Under the pieces are notes generated by a model. That model was given only the letters and a program-made list of their open reading frames with translations, had not been told where the DNA came from and made no database searches. The position numbers and the translations under genes were made by a program. From Methanocella_A sp963769045 (GTDB lineage: Archaea; Halobacteriota; Methanocellia; Methanocellales; Methanocellaceae), in assembly GCA_963769045.1 (NCBI GenBank), contig CAVYKK010000007.1, forward strand, positions 25,838 through 89,837: DNA of 64,000 nucleotides. The letters run 5' to 3'. Positions 54,544-63,986 of the stretch are shown in pieces. Numbering within the stretch: the stretch's first letter is position 1; every line of letters starts with the position of its first letter.

Positions 54544-55086
54544 TTATTCGATAGATTCGAACATCGACTGCTTGATCTCACGGCGCCGCTTCTCAAGGTA
54601 CCCGTAGACTGCGCCATGGGGTGCACCATCGATGAGCATGTCTATCCCTGTCCGTATCGACATGACCTGCTCCGGGTCGCCGAGGATGCTGATCGTCTTG
54701 CCGTAGACGGAAATCTTCGCTCCGGTCATGGACTCCATGATCTCCCTGGTCTTGCCTGCCTTGCCGATGATACGGCCTTTGAGCCGTGTCAGGTCCGACG
54801 GGGAATCGCTGATCTTGGAGAGATCCATCATATCGAGGATGAGCTCATCGTTGTCCAGCAGCTTCAGCGCTTTCTCCGGGCTGAAACCCCTGGCGATGGC
54901 CTTGATCACTTCGGTGGCGCGTAATGCCTTGAAGGCATCGCCTTCTGACTCAAGGACCACGGTGCCGCTCTCGCTATCCACGTCGATGGTCGCGCCGGAC
55001 TTTTTCTCCAGTGTCTCCTTGACCTTTCCCTCCACGCCAATGATCACGCCGATGCGGTCCTGGGGGACTTTGATGTGCTCTTGCAT
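54544..55086 (-). CDS. KH-domain RNA-binding protein (archaeal Dim2/Pno1-like)
   Basis: A 180-residue protein with two KH domains. The first has VPQDRIGVIIGVEGKVKETL, the second TRLKGRIIGKAGKTREIMES, the two GxxG loops contacting RNA. Homologues take part in 16S rRNA 3'-end maturation with Rio1 and Nob1. ATG 55086 has AAAGGA nine nt upstream; the frame extends three codons to ATG 55095, which overlaps the rio1 stop. Third gene of the epimerase-rio1-KH operon. Confidence 0.9.
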   Translation of the reverse strand: MQEHIKVPQDRIGVIIGVEGKVKETLEKKSGATIDVDSESGTVVLESEGDAFKALRATEVIKAIARGFSPEKALKLLDNDELILDMMDLSKISDSPSDLTRLKGRIIGKAGKTREIMESMTGAKISVYGKTISILGDPEQVMSIRTGIDMLIDGAPHGAVYGYLEKRRREIKQSMFESIE

Positions 55087-55091
55087 GAATA

Positions 55092-55865
55092 TCATTCCTT
55101 TTTAGTAATCTCGGCCAGCAGGCTCTCTTCGCTGCACTCGACGCCGAGCTTTTTAAAGTATCGCACGATGTTCCTGACGTCGCGCAGCAGGAACTCGCGG
55201 GACATGGGATGGTCCAGCAAAACTGACTGGCCCATGTCAATAATTACAGGTTCATCCTCATAAATGAGTATGTTGAACTCGCTCAGGTCGGCATGCACCA
55301 GTTTCGCTTTCCGGTACAGCGCCACCATATAACTGACTATGGTACGATATATACGTTCCGGCTCCTCGACCGTTATGTCCCGCAGCCTCGGCGCCGGGAT
55401 GCCGTCTTTGCCGATGAACTCCATGATCAGGATATTGCGGTCTGCCTCGTAGGGCGCCGGCACCCGGACGCCGGCCTCGGTCGCCCGCTGCAGGTTCCGG
55501 AACTCTTTCTGCGTCCATGCGAATATGATGCCTTTCTGCGTGTGCCGGATGTTGGAGAACCGGGGGTCGCCGAGCATGTAGTCTTCCATCTTCCGGAAGT
55601 CGCTGGTCGCGATGCGGTAGATCTTAATAGCCAGCTCACGTTGGTTCTCGCCGATGGCGTGGAAGACGTTGCCCTCTTTGCCGGTGGAGACGACACCGCC
55701 CATCTGCTCGATGATGCCCTTGCTCGCGAAAGTATAAAGTGCCTTAAGCGTGGCTACGTCAAAGACCTCGCTGCGTAGCTTCTGGTCCTCAGAGTTCTTG
55801 ATCTTCGAACGGTACGCGTCGATTTTCTCGTCGGCCCGCCTTTCCTTCTTACCCGGTCCTTCCAT
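55092..55865 (-). CDS. rio1: Serine/threonine protein kinase Rio1
   Basis: A 257-residue RIO kinase: nucleotide loop STGKEGNVFHA, Lys in LAIKIYR, catalytic LVHADLSEFNIL (HxDLSxFN) and VIIDMGQSV as the metal-binding IDxGQ. RIO1 acts in late small-subunit ribosome maturation. ATG follows the epimerase TGA directly, and its own stop overlaps the KH gene. Confidence 0.93.
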   Translation of the reverse strand: MEGPGKKERRADEKIDAYRSKIKNSEDQKLRSEVFDVATLKALYTFASKGIIEQMGGVVSTGKEGNVFHAIGENQRELAIKIYRIATSDFRKMEDYMLGDPRFSNIRHTQKGIIFAWTQKEFRNLQRATEAGVRVPAPYEADRNILIMEFIGKDGIPAPRLRDITVEEPERIYRTIVSYMVALYRKAKLVHADLSEFNILIYEDEPVIIDMGQSVLLDHPMSREFLLRDVRNIVRYFKKLGVECSEESLLAEITKKE

Positions 55866-56804
55866 TCAAGCCTCTCTCAACAGCTCTTTCACGCACAAGC
55901 GCACGCTCGCCTCCGAGTCATGCGTCGGTTTCCATCCCAGTCCTTTGATCTTCCCGATAGACAGCTCCATGTACGGGACGTCGCCCTTCCAGCCCCGGTC
56001 GCCGCCCGTATACTCGAATTCGACGTTCCGCAGCCCCATCTCTTCGGCAACGACGCGGGCGATTCCGGTAACGTTGAACTGGCCCTCGGAGCCGATATTG
56101 TAGACGTTCACCTGTTCCCCTGCATTCTCCACGACGAATAGCATGGCTTTGACGCAGTCGCTTATATGCAGGTATGACTTCGACTGCCGGCCGTCGCCCA
56201 GGATGGTCAGCTTTTTCGGGTCCGCCCGGAGCTTCCTGATGAAATCGAAGATCACGCCGTGAGTGCCCCGGCTGCCGACGATGTTGGCGAACCGGTAAAT
56301 CCAGGACGTCATTCCAAACGTGTGGCAGTACGAGCTGATCAGCGCCTCGCAGGACAGCTTGGACGCGCCGTACAGCGATATGGGGAGCAGCGGCCCGTAG
56401 TCCTCCGGTGTGGGCACGACTGATGCCTCGCCATAGATTGTTGACGTCGACGTGAAGGCGATCCGGCCTACGCCGTTGAGCCGCATGGACTCGAGCACGT
56501 TATAGGTCGTCATGATGTTCTGCCTGATGGGCGTTTTTGTGTCTGTCGCCCCGGTGCGGACGTCGGGGTTGGCGGCCAGGTGGAAGACTGTATCCGCGCC
56601 CTTGAAGTCCTCACAGACAAACCCTTCCGATGACAGATCGGCTTCCACGAACCGGAAACGACGATCGCCCGTATGCGGCTCCAGGAACTCTCGCTTTCCG
56701 CCGGAGAGGTTGTCGATGACCGTTACCTCGTTCCCCGCGGCCAGCAGGGAATCGACCAGGTGGCTTCCGATAAACCCGGCACCGCCGGTGACCACGCATT
56801 TCAT
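55866..56804 (-). CDS. NAD-dependent sugar epimerase/dehydratase (GalE-like)
   Basis: A 312-residue extended short-chain dehydrogenase: VVTGGAGFIGSHLVDSLL (NAD-binding), a catalytic Ser/Thr triad in FTSTSTIYGEA and YGASKLSCEAL (YxxxK). It is of UDP-glucose 4-epimerase/dTDP-glucose dehydratase type, so it interconverts nucleotide sugars for glycans. ATG 56804 is preferred over TTG 56810. No ribosome site is seen, and a TATA-like AATTATTTAAC about 25 nt upstream suggests a leaderless transcript. Confidence 0.88.
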   Translation of the reverse strand: MKCVVTGGAGFIGSHLVDSLLAAGNEVTVIDNLSGGKREFLEPHTGDRRFRFVEADLSSEGFVCEDFKGADTVFHLAANPDVRTGATDTKTPIRQNIMTTYNVLESMRLNGVGRIAFTSTSTIYGEASVVPTPEDYGPLLPISLYGASKLSCEALISSYCHTFGMTSWIYRFANIVGSRGTHGVIFDFIRKLRADPKKLTILGDGRQSKSYLHISDCVKAMLFVVENAGEQVNVYNIGSEGQFNVTGIARVVAEEMGLRNVEFEYTGGDRGWKGDVPYMELSIGKIKGLGWKPTHDSEASVRLCVKELLREA

Positions 56805-56899
56805 GTGCAAGAATAATACGGTGCCTGTTAAATAATTTTTGGGTAATCCATAGCTGCTTTGCCGTCAATCGGAGGCCAGGGGATTAACCTATTAGTAGA

Positions 56900-56912
56900 C
56901 AAACTATAAATA
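56900..56912 (+). promoter_or_regulatory. TATA-type promoter of the MoxR/DUF58 operon
   Basis: CAAACTATAAATA has the form of an archaeal TATA box, about 75 nt before the first gene of the operon. The region between shows no other signal. Confidence 0.45.
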
Positions 56913-56985
56913 GAGGCCAAATCACCAAGAAAACTAAAAAAGGATTCTTCTGGCACGCCAGACAAAACCGGTGACTGTGTTACAC

Positions 56986-57957
56986 ATGCGCGATATCAGG
57001 AATTCGATCGTCGTGATCGTGCTCGTCTTCGTATCTGTGCTGATGCTGATCGCATCGCTGGAGTATACGAGCAACATTATCAACGCCGGCAGCGAGCCCG
57101 TAGATTACTACGATAGCGGCGACGGCAGCGTGAGCGACGGTTCCGGTATACCCTCAGAAGTCCCCCCGGACACGAATAACGGAGAACAAGGCGGCGATGG
57201 TATTGACCTTGCACAGCTGCTGGGGCAGGGTGACGAGGCGAAGTTCGACCCGTTCGCCGCAGGCCAGGACTCCGGCCCTGTTTTGGCAATCATTGTCTTT
57301 GTCGCCACGGCGCTGGCGGGTACTGCGGCGATCGTTTACTGGTTTACTAGGAAACGCAGACGCAAACAGGCTATGGGTGTGTCAGCTGATCCGGCAGAGG
57401 CCCCTGGCGCCTCGACGGTCCCCCCGGGGTCGTTCGAAGGGCTCTACGAGCTACGGTTCCCGCAAATCCGCGAGCCGTTGCCGCTAACATGGGGCGCTGA
57501 CGAGCCACTGGAAATGACCATTACGTGCAAAGGGGATGTGAGCCGCGATACAATGTTATCCATAGACGGCGGCGAGGCCAGGCAGGTCCGGCTGGACGGA
57601 AACACAGTGCGTGTAATGCTCAGGCTGCCGAAAGGACGCCACCGGGTCACGGTCAGTCCAGGCGACCATGATGTTACTGGCGAGTTGTCCTGGACCGACC
57701 TGGAGATCGTGGACTACCGGGAAGAGATCGTGCGTCTGTTCAACGAGCTGTGCCGGACCCTCAAGTCAGGTAATGCCGATGTCAGGGACGATATGACGCC
57801 CCGCGAGCTGGAACGGACGATCTGCGGGCGAATGCCGGAAACGGTTGACTCGATAGGCACGGCCGTCACGGTATTCGAGCTGGCCAACTTCAGTACGCAT
57901 ACCGTCAGGCGGACGGAGTACGAGCGTATGTATCTGTCCGGGATGGGATTATTATGA
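56986..57957 (+). CDS. DUF4129-domain membrane protein
   Basis: A 323-residue protein: N-terminal helix (SIVVIVLVFVSVLMLIASL), an acidic Gly/Ser-rich loop, a second helix (VLAIIVFVATALAGTAAIVYWF), a beta domain and a C-terminal DUF4129-like segment (LFNELCRTLKSGNADVRDDMTPRELER ... ELANFSTHTVRRTEYERM). DUF4129 proteins accompany MoxR, DUF58 and transglutaminase genes. ATG 56986 has GGTGA upstream; GTG 56971 is an alternative. It overlaps the next gene as ATGA. Confidence 0.75.
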   Translation: MRDIRNSIVVIVLVFVSVLMLIASLEYTSNIINAGSEPVDYYDSGDGSVSDGSGIPSEVPPDTNNGEQGGDGIDLAQLLGQGDEAKFDPFAAGQDSGPVLAIIVFVATALAGTAAIVYWFTRKRRRKQAMGVSADPAEAPGASTVPPGSFEGLYELRFPQIREPLPLTWGADEPLEMTITCKGDVSRDTMLSIDGGEARQVRLDGNTVRVMLRLPKGRHRVTVSPGDHDVTGELSWTDLEIVDYREEIVRLFNELCRTLKSGNADVRDDMTPRELERTICGRMPETVDSIGTAVTVFELANFSTHTVRRTEYERMYLSGMGLL

Positions 57958-59108
57958 GCGACGGGAGAACGATTGCAACGGCAAAAAACCAGGCCCTGAA
58001 AAGGGTCATGCTCTGGACGATCGCCCTGGCGATCTTCCTGGCCATTGCGATGGCTTTCCTGCGATCGACGATCGTGTTCGTTCCGGGAATATGTGCCGCT
58101 ATACTCCTCTACATGGCAGCCATAGCGAAGGTCTTGCTGACCGGAAAGTTCGCAGTCCCGCTGTGCCGGTCCCTGCAGGTGCTGGCTATCACGCTCTTCT
58201 GCACGCTGCTCATATCTGCCCCGGAGCTACGGGCGGAAGCAAGAGGCCTTGGGCTGCCAATCCTGCTCCTGGGTGCCATGTGGGCGGTCCACTTCCTCTC
58301 GAAGGCTTATTCTGACCTGACCGGGGTGACAACGAGGGCGTTGCTCATAGCGCTGGCGGGCAATCTCTACTACTCGCTGCTGTCAGCGTCGGGCGTCCTT
58401 TTCCTGCCGCAGCTCGCCTCTATTGTCCTCATCGGGTTCGTCGCCGCGGCTGCTTTCGCGTTTATCGGCGTCCTTGGCAGGCACAGCAATCCCCGGGTCT
58501 CGTTCGTCGGCAAAGCGTTCTCGGGACTATGGAACCCGGGGCTGATCGGCGCCGCCGTGGCGATTGTCATGACCTACCTGGCGTTCGTCAGGCCGTCGCT
58601 GCTCACGCTGGGGCCAATGGCGGTGACTGTGATCGAGTGGGCCGCCATGTGCGTGGCCATCTTCTGGCTGTTCCGGAAGATCAAGTCCGCTCTTCGCACC
58701 TACGAGGGACAGGAGTTCGGGGACGGCCACAAGGTTACCGGCGTGCTCCGCTACGAGAAGGGCGATCTGGAGATGGCTGCGGCTAAGGTCGGGGAATTCG
58801 TGGAGAACGGAAGGAAAGACGGCCTGATAACGCTCACCACGATGGCGCTGGCCAGGAACGGCGTTCCGCCCGGAGTCGTCGAGAACGTGATATCAATACT
58901 ACTCAACTATGCGGAAGACCCGGTGCCGCCCGTCGCGCTACGGTGGGCGGTGGGCGACCGGGACGCGACAGGCCGGATGAAGCGTGCGAAGGTCGCGGAA
59001 TCGATGCTGGCAGCCGCTGTCGCGGCTATCGACGCAGAAAGCGGTCGGGCAGGCGACAGCGGAAACACCAGCCCGGAAAAAATCATCCCGGCCATTCCGG
59101 CCAGGTAA
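57954..59108 (+). CDS. Polytopic membrane protein of the MoxR/DUF58 operon
   Basis: A 384-residue protein with about seven or eight hydrophobic helices in the first 235 residues (for example MLWTIALAIFLAIAMAFL, LASIVLIGFVAAAAFAFIGVL) and a cytoplasmic C-terminal domain of about 150 residues rich in Ala and Glu (GDLEMAAAKVGEFVENGRKDG). No catalytic motif is recognised. It overlaps the DUF4129 gene by 4 nt and precedes moxR by 30 nt, so it is probably a structural partner of the complex. Confidence 0.7.
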   Translation: MSDGRTIATAKNQALKRVMLWTIALAIFLAIAMAFLRSTIVFVPGICAAILLYMAAIAKVLLTGKFAVPLCRSLQVLAITLFCTLLISAPELRAEARGLGLPILLLGAMWAVHFLSKAYSDLTGVTTRALLIALAGNLYYSLLSASGVLFLPQLASIVLIGFVAAAAFAFIGVLGRHSNPRVSFVGKAFSGLWNPGLIGAAVAIVMTYLAFVRPSLLTLGPMAVTVIEWAAMCVAIFWLFRKIKSALRTYEGQEFGDGHKVTGVLRYEKGDLEMAAAKVGEFVENGRKDGLITLTTMALARNGVPPGVVENVISILLNYAEDPVPPVALRWAVGDRDATGRMKRAKVAESMLAAAVAAIDAESGRAGDSGNTSPEKIIPAIPAR

Positions 59109-59138
59109 CACAGGTAAACAGGAAATGGTGATTGTGCA

Positions 59139-60122
59139 ATGGAGCTGAACGAGGTCAAGGCGCTGTCCGAACGGATACTGCAGTCGACTGGAGCGGTGTT
59201 CGTCGGCGACAGGGTTGTGCTCAGGAAGATGCTATGCGCGGCCCTGGCTGACGGGCACGTCCTCTTCGAGGACAATCCGGGGCTTGGAAAAACGCTGCTT
59301 GCGAAGGTCTTCGCCCGGGTGTCGGGCTGCGCGTGGGGGCGGATACAGTTCACCCCTGACATGATGCCTGCCGACATTCTCGGCACCCGCATCTGGAAAG
59401 ATGCCGCTTCGGGGTTCACGCTGGAAAAAGGGCCGATATTCACGAACGTGGTGCTCGCGGACGAGATCAACCGGGCGCCCCCTAAGACCCAGTCCGCGCT
59501 GCTCGAGGCTATGGAAGAGAAGCAGGTGACCATCGAGGGCACCACGCACCGGCTGGAAAGCCCCTTTTTCGTCATTGCCACCCAGAACCCCATCGAGCTG
59601 GAGGGCACGTTCCCGCTGCCCGAGGCCGAGCTGGACCGGTTCCTCCTGAAGATGTCCACGGGATATGTGGCGACGCTGGAGCTGGAGAGCGAAATCCTCC
59701 GCCGCAGGATCGCCTGGAAGACGGACGACCCGACGGACCTGGTGCAGTCCGCCCTCCAGAGCGGCCAGTTCCTGGCCATGCAGGAGGCGGTCGAGTCGTC
59801 GATATACGCGGACGGACAGATCCTCGACTACATCAGCCAGATCGTGCGCGCCACCAGAGAGCACTCCGATGTCGAAGTGGGCTCGAGCCCGAGGGGCGGA
59901 CTGGCGCTGCTGAAGCTGTCCCGTTCACATGCCGCCATGTGCGGCCGTGACTTCGTCACCCCGGACGACGTCAAGATATTTGCGGAGGACGCCCTCAGCC
60001 ACCGGATAATCCTGAACATCGAGTCCGAGATCGAGGGTACGGCCACGCCGCGGTCGATTGTCTCCACCGTTGCCGCGTCAATAGAGCCGCCCCGGGACTT
60101 CATGCGGCGGCAGGCACGCTAA
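59139..60122 (+). CDS. MoxR-family AAA+ ATPase
   Basis: A 327-residue AAA+ protein: Walker A EDNPGLGKTLLAKVFA, Walker B ADEINRAPPKTQSALLEAMEE, sensor FVIATQNPIELEGTFPLPEAELDRF, and the C-terminal lid. MoxR ATPases act as chaperones for assembly of partner proteins containing von Willebrand (VWA) domains. GGTGATT lies 6 nt before the ATG. It is followed by its usual partner, a DUF58 protein. Confidence 0.93.
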   Translation: MELNEVKALSERILQSTGAVFVGDRVVLRKMLCAALADGHVLFEDNPGLGKTLLAKVFARVSGCAWGRIQFTPDMMPADILGTRIWKDAASGFTLEKGPIFTNVVLADEINRAPPKTQSALLEAMEEKQVTIEGTTHRLESPFFVIATQNPIELEGTFPLPEAELDRFLLKMSTGYVATLELESEILRRRIAWKTDDPTDLVQSALQSGQFLAMQEAVESSIYADGQILDYISQIVRATREHSDVEVGSSPRGGLALLKLSRSHAAMCGRDFVTPDDVKIFAEDALSHRIILNIESEIEGTATPRSIVSTVAASIEPPRDFMRRQAR

Positions 60123-60151
60123 GGGACGGGATAGCGACGATATCCGAAAGA

Positions 60152-61450
60152 GTGTACAGCGTGGCGGGCGCCGCCATGACCTTGCTGGTCGCGGGCATAG
60201 CGCTGGGGAACGCTATCGTCATCTACCTGTCGCTGGTACCCTTTTTCTTCGTCTTCTTCTCGCTGGCTTACCGGCGTGCCGGCAACGTGACGGTCACCCG
60301 GGCGGAACAGGTGATCACGGCCAGCACCAGCGAGGTGGTCCGGCTATCGATAACGGCAGACCTGGGCCGGGGCTCCGGCATCGTTACCGTGGCCGACAGG
60401 CTGCCCGAGCACTTCGCGCTTGACGACGGCAATAATTTCCACGTGTTCTGGTGCGATGGCAAAAGCCGGACGGTTACGATATCCTATGCTGTCCGCTGCA
60501 CCCGGCGGGGGGCTTACGATATCGGGCCTGCACACGTCGAACGTTTTAACAGTTCCTGGATGGGGCGGACACCTGCGGATGCCGGCGAGACCGCCCGCCT
60601 GACCGTGAAACCTGCGCGGCCGGGCCTTAAAAAGATGCATGACCCCCGGCTCAGGTCGAGTCTGCCCCTGCCGCTGGGCGCGGCGTGCAAGCTCGGCATG
60701 CGGACGACCGATTTCAAGGAAATCAGGCACTACAGCTATGGCGACTCCTTCCGGGCGATCAACTGGAAGGCTACCGCCCGATTGTCTACGGCTGTCAACG
60801 CGAAGCCATACGTGAACGAGTACGAGAAGGAAGGCAAAAAGACCGTCCTCATCTTCATCGATGCCGGGACGTGGATGAGCCTCGGCTCCACTGTGGATAA
60901 CGTGTTCGAATACGCGTTGCAGGCGGCGTCTGGCATTTCGTCCTTCTATCTCGAGCGGGACGTCCGCGTGGGCGTATACGTCTTTAACTACGGGGGCCGG
61001 GAGGCTTTCATCCTGCCCGATACCGGGCGGCAGCAGGCGTCCCGGATACTCCGCAGCCTGATCGACGTGGAGATCATCGACCGGGTGGATGACGACGGCC
61101 TCAAGAGGGCCGTAAAAAAGTGTTCCGGTCACCTCGCCGGCGTGAATCCGTTGTTCGTCGTCATCACGATGATCGGCAATAAGAACGCCAGAGACCTGAT
61201 CGAGGGCGTCCGGCTGATGCACAGGTATTCGTACAGCGCGAAACGGCCGCATGTCTTTGTGTTACATATCGCCGGGTACGGCCTTGCGGCATCGGACCTT
61301 TACGAGAAAGCCGGAGCGATACTGCTGGAAGCAGGTGAGATGCCATGCGTACGTGCGGTCCGTAAGGCCGGGGCGCTGGTCATCCCGTGGAATCCCCTGA
61401 CGAAAAGCCTGAGCCGGGTCATGGCTGTCGGCTTCCGGAGGCAGTCATGA
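60152..61450 (+). CDS. DUF58 protein with VWA-like domain
   Basis: A 432-residue protein. Two N-terminal hydrophobic helices (AAMTLLVAGIALGNAIVIYL and a following one), a beta domain with CTRRGAYDIGPAHVE, the DUF58 core DFKEIRHYSYGDSFRAINWKATAR, and a VWA-like segment TVLIFIDAGTWMSLGSTVDN (MIDAS-like D-x-G-x-S is altered to DAGTW). It is usually operated on by MoxR. GTG 60152 is used as start. It overlaps the next gene as ATGA. Confidence 0.88.
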   Translation: MYSVAGAAMTLLVAGIALGNAIVIYLSLVPFFFVFFSLAYRRAGNVTVTRAEQVITASTSEVVRLSITADLGRGSGIVTVADRLPEHFALDDGNNFHVFWCDGKSRTVTISYAVRCTRRGAYDIGPAHVERFNSSWMGRTPADAGETARLTVKPARPGLKKMHDPRLRSSLPLPLGAACKLGMRTTDFKEIRHYSYGDSFRAINWKATARLSTAVNAKPYVNEYEKEGKKTVLIFIDAGTWMSLGSTVDNVFEYALQAASGISSFYLERDVRVGVYVFNYGGREAFILPDTGRQQASRILRSLIDVEIIDRVDDDGLKRAVKKCSGHLAGVNPLFVVITMIGNKNARDLIEGVRLMHRYSYSAKRPHVFVLHIAGYGLAASDLYEKAGAILLEAGEMPCVRAVRKAGALVIPWNPLTKSLSRVMAVGFRRQS

Positions 61451-62145
61451 CCGGGGCAGCTAAAAAAAGCCTGTTGATAGCACGTATCGATATGCTGGCC
61501 GCATTGACCGCCATGCTGATGCTGGCGTTAGCCGTGATCGCGTTCACAACCACCCGGCTCTTTTCCGGCTTGTGGAGGCTCACGGACATCACGCTGCCGG
61601 TCAGCGACATTTTCGTCGGCATCGCCCTTGTCGCCGTGCTGTCAGCGCTCGGACTGATTCCGATATGGAACAACGTGAGGCTACGGATAGTCATGTACCT
61701 GGCGTTTGCGCTCTATCTGCCTTCAATCCTGGGATTTTCCCGGCTGGACCTGCTGCGGGTGGCAGGCTCGACACTGAACTTCGGCATCTTTTCCAGCAGC
61801 CTGCCGCCTACGGCCATCCTTGTCATTGGCCTCGGGCTGGTCTGCGGCGGGCTGCTGCTCCAGTCGTTCTCCGGCACGAGGAGAGCCCGGCACAGCTTCC
61901 TTACCCGGGGCGCTGACCCGGACGAGGTCGATCACGCACTTTCCCGGAGCGTCATACGGGAAGCCCGGCTGATTGCCGCGTCGGCTGTTATCGTGTTACT
62001 GATCATGGCGGGCGTGGCTGTGGCTGCGCCGGCCATGCTGTGGATATTCCAGTCTGTCGGCTTCATCTACGTCCTGGCCGGGATAGGTGCCGCAGTCATA
62101 CTCGGGCTTATCATTGTCGCATACGTGAGGCCTACAAAATGGTAA
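61447..62145 (+). CDS. Polytopic membrane protein closing the MoxR operon
   Basis: A 232-residue protein with about six hydrophobic helices (MLAALTAMLMLALAVIAF, VGIALVAVLSALGLIPIW, AILVIGLGLVCGGLLLQSF, LIAASAVIVLLIMAGVAVAAP, LAGIGAAVILGLIIVAYV). There is no known family. ATG 61447 overlaps the DUF58 stop. It probably belongs to the same membrane complex. Confidence 0.7.
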   Translation: MTGAAKKSLLIARIDMLAALTAMLMLALAVIAFTTTRLFSGLWRLTDITLPVSDIFVGIALVAVLSALGLIPIWNNVRLRIVMYLAFALYLPSILGFSRLDLLRVAGSTLNFGIFSSSLPPTAILVIGLGLVCGGLLLQSFSGTRRARHSFLTRGADPDEVDHALSRSVIREARLIAASAVIVLLIMAGVAVAAPAMLWIFQSVGFIYVLAGIGAAVILGLIIVAYVRPTKW

Positions 62146-62197
62146 CAAAAGATAAATTGAGCCAGGCCGAACAGTCTAGCATTATCGAGCTGTCATC

Positions 62198-63949
62198 ATG
62201 AGAAAGACGAAGATCGTTTGCACTATCGGCCCTGCCTGCGACACGCAGGACAAGCTGGAGTCGCTGATCAATGCAGGCATGAACGTCGCACGCCTGAACA
62301 TGTCGCACGCCGATCACCCGACTCACGAGCGGACTATCAAGAACATCCGGCTGGTATCCGAGGCCATGGGCCAGCCGATCGGCATTCTCATGGACCTGCA
62401 GGGGCCGAAGGTGCGGGTCAACGGCATCCAGGAGACCGCGAACCTGGTGCCAGGACAGGAGTTTACACTCACCACGCGCGAAGTGCCCGGGAACAGCAAG
62501 GAGGTCACCGTGCCGGTCAGGGAGCTGCCGCAGTCCGTTTCCGCCGGGCAGACGCTCCTGCTGGACGACGGCCTCCTGGAGCTGAAAGTAGAGAGCGTCA
62601 ACGGCACCGACATCAACACGAAAGTCGTCCGGGGCGGCGAGCTGAAGCCCCGCAAGGGCATCAACCTGCCCCAGAGTTCCCTGAAGATACCGTCCATCAC
62701 GGATAAAGACGTGAATGACCTTGACTTCGGCATCCGGCAGGGTGTGGACATGGTCGCCATGTCCTTCGTCCGCAAGCCACAGGACGTGCTCGACCTGCGG
62801 CGAATGATAGAGGAACGCGGTGCGGATCTCCCTATCATCGCCAAGATCGAGAAGCACGAGGGCGTGAAGAACATCGACGGCATCATCGACGTGGTGAACG
62901 GCATCATGGTGGCCCGGGGCGACCTGGGCGTCGAGATACCTATGGCCGAGGTGCCCATCGTCCAGAAAATGCTCATATCGAAGTGTAACGCGAAGGGTAT
63001 CCCGGTGATCACCGCAACGCAGATGCTCGACTCCATGATACGCAACCCGATACCGACCCGGGCAGAGGCGACGGATGTAGCCAACGCCGTGTTCGACGGC
63101 ACCGACGCGCTCATGCTGTCCGGGGAGACGGCTTTCGGCGAGTACCCGGTCAAGTCCGTCCAGACCATGGCCCGGATAGCGAAGTACACCGAGGACTCGA
63201 CGTATTACAAGGATGCGATCGCCGCAAAGACGCCCCGGCCGTCGGCCTCGATCACGGATACGGTGGCGGAGGCGACATTCGACGCGGCCCGCAACCTCCG
63301 GGCACAGGCGATCATCACGGCCACCCAGACCGGCTTCACCGCGCGCAAAGTATCGCGCTACAAGCCACAGGTGCCCATTCTCGCCGTCACCACCGACCCG
63401 AAGGTGATCAACCAGCTTACCCTGTCCTGGGCGATCGTGCCCGTCAAAATCGGCGAATCGCGGAACTTCGACCATCTCGTCGACGAGTCCGTCCGCATTT
63501 GCATGAGTAAGGGGTATATCGGCACGGGCGACCTTGTAGTCATTACTGCCGGCGTGCTGACCGGCATACCCGGGGGAACGAACATCATGAAGGTACACCT
63601 GGTCGCGAAGGAGATCGCCCGCGGTATGGGCATCGGCAGGGAAACGGTCAAGGGCATCGCCACCGTGGTCCGGACGCCGGATGAGTTCAAGAATATCAGG
63701 CCTGGCGACGTCGTGGTGCTGAAAGAGGTCGATGTCGATCACATCGAAGAGGTAAAGAGGGCGAAGGCCATTCTTGCGGAGGAGCCGGGAATGACCTCCT
63801 ATACGGCCATCATCGGCCGCGAGATGGACATCCCGGTGGTTGTGGATGTCAGAAATGCGACCCGGATATTCCAGGACGGGATGAAGGTCACCGTGGACAC
63901 GGTCCGCGGGCTGATATACGAAGGCTTCATCAACCTGCCCAGCGACTGA
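62198..63949 (+). CDS. pyk: Pyruvate kinase with C-terminal PEP-utilising-type domain
   Basis: A 583-residue enzyme that converts phosphoenolpyruvate and ADP to pyruvate and ATP. Motifs: KIVCTIGPA, MDLQGPKVR, IIAKIEKHEGVKNIDGII, MVARGDLGVEIP and TRAEATDVANAVFDGTDALMLSGETA. After about residue 475 it carries an extra domain of about 105 residues (GDVVVLKEVDVDHIEEVKRA ... MTSYTAIIGREMDIPVVVDV), like the phosphohistidine-domain-related extension of some Bacillus enzymes. The hairpin at 63963 follows at 14 nt. Confidence 0.95.
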   Translation: MRKTKIVCTIGPACDTQDKLESLINAGMNVARLNMSHADHPTHERTIKNIRLVSEAMGQPIGILMDLQGPKVRVNGIQETANLVPGQEFTLTTREVPGNSKEVTVPVRELPQSVSAGQTLLLDDGLLELKVESVNGTDINTKVVRGGELKPRKGINLPQSSLKIPSITDKDVNDLDFGIRQGVDMVAMSFVRKPQDVLDLRRMIEERGADLPIIAKIEKHEGVKNIDGIIDVVNGIMVARGDLGVEIPMAEVPIVQKMLISKCNAKGIPVITATQMLDSMIRNPIPTRAEATDVANAVFDGTDALMLSGETAFGEYPVKSVQTMARIAKYTEDSTYYKDAIAAKTPRPSASITDTVAEATFDAARNLRAQAIITATQTGFTARKVSRYKPQVPILAVTTDPKVINQLTLSWAIVPVKIGESRNFDHLVDESVRICMSKGYIGTGDLVVITAGVLTGIPGGTNIMKVHLVAKEIARGMGIGRETVKGIATVVRTPDEFKNIRPGDVVVLKEVDVDHIEEVKRAKAILAEEPGMTSYTAIIGREMDIPVVVDVRNATRIFQDGMKVTVDTVRGLIYEGFINLPSD

Positions 63950-63962
63950 AATTTTTAAATGC

Positions 63963-63986
63963 GCCCTGTCCGAATTATGACAGGGC
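63963..63986 (+). terminator. Hairpin after pyruvate kinase
   Basis: GCCCTGTC and GACAGGGC form a perfect 8-bp stem with an 8-nt loop. A U-run is not seen within the window, so its terminating role is tentative. Confidence 0.45.

Noticed and set aside
62132..63742. 536-codon open frame antisense to pyruvate kinase
   Set aside because: It lies wholly opposite a gene with clear motifs, has His/Asp/Arg-rich composition typical of GC-rich antisense frames, and has no ribosome site.
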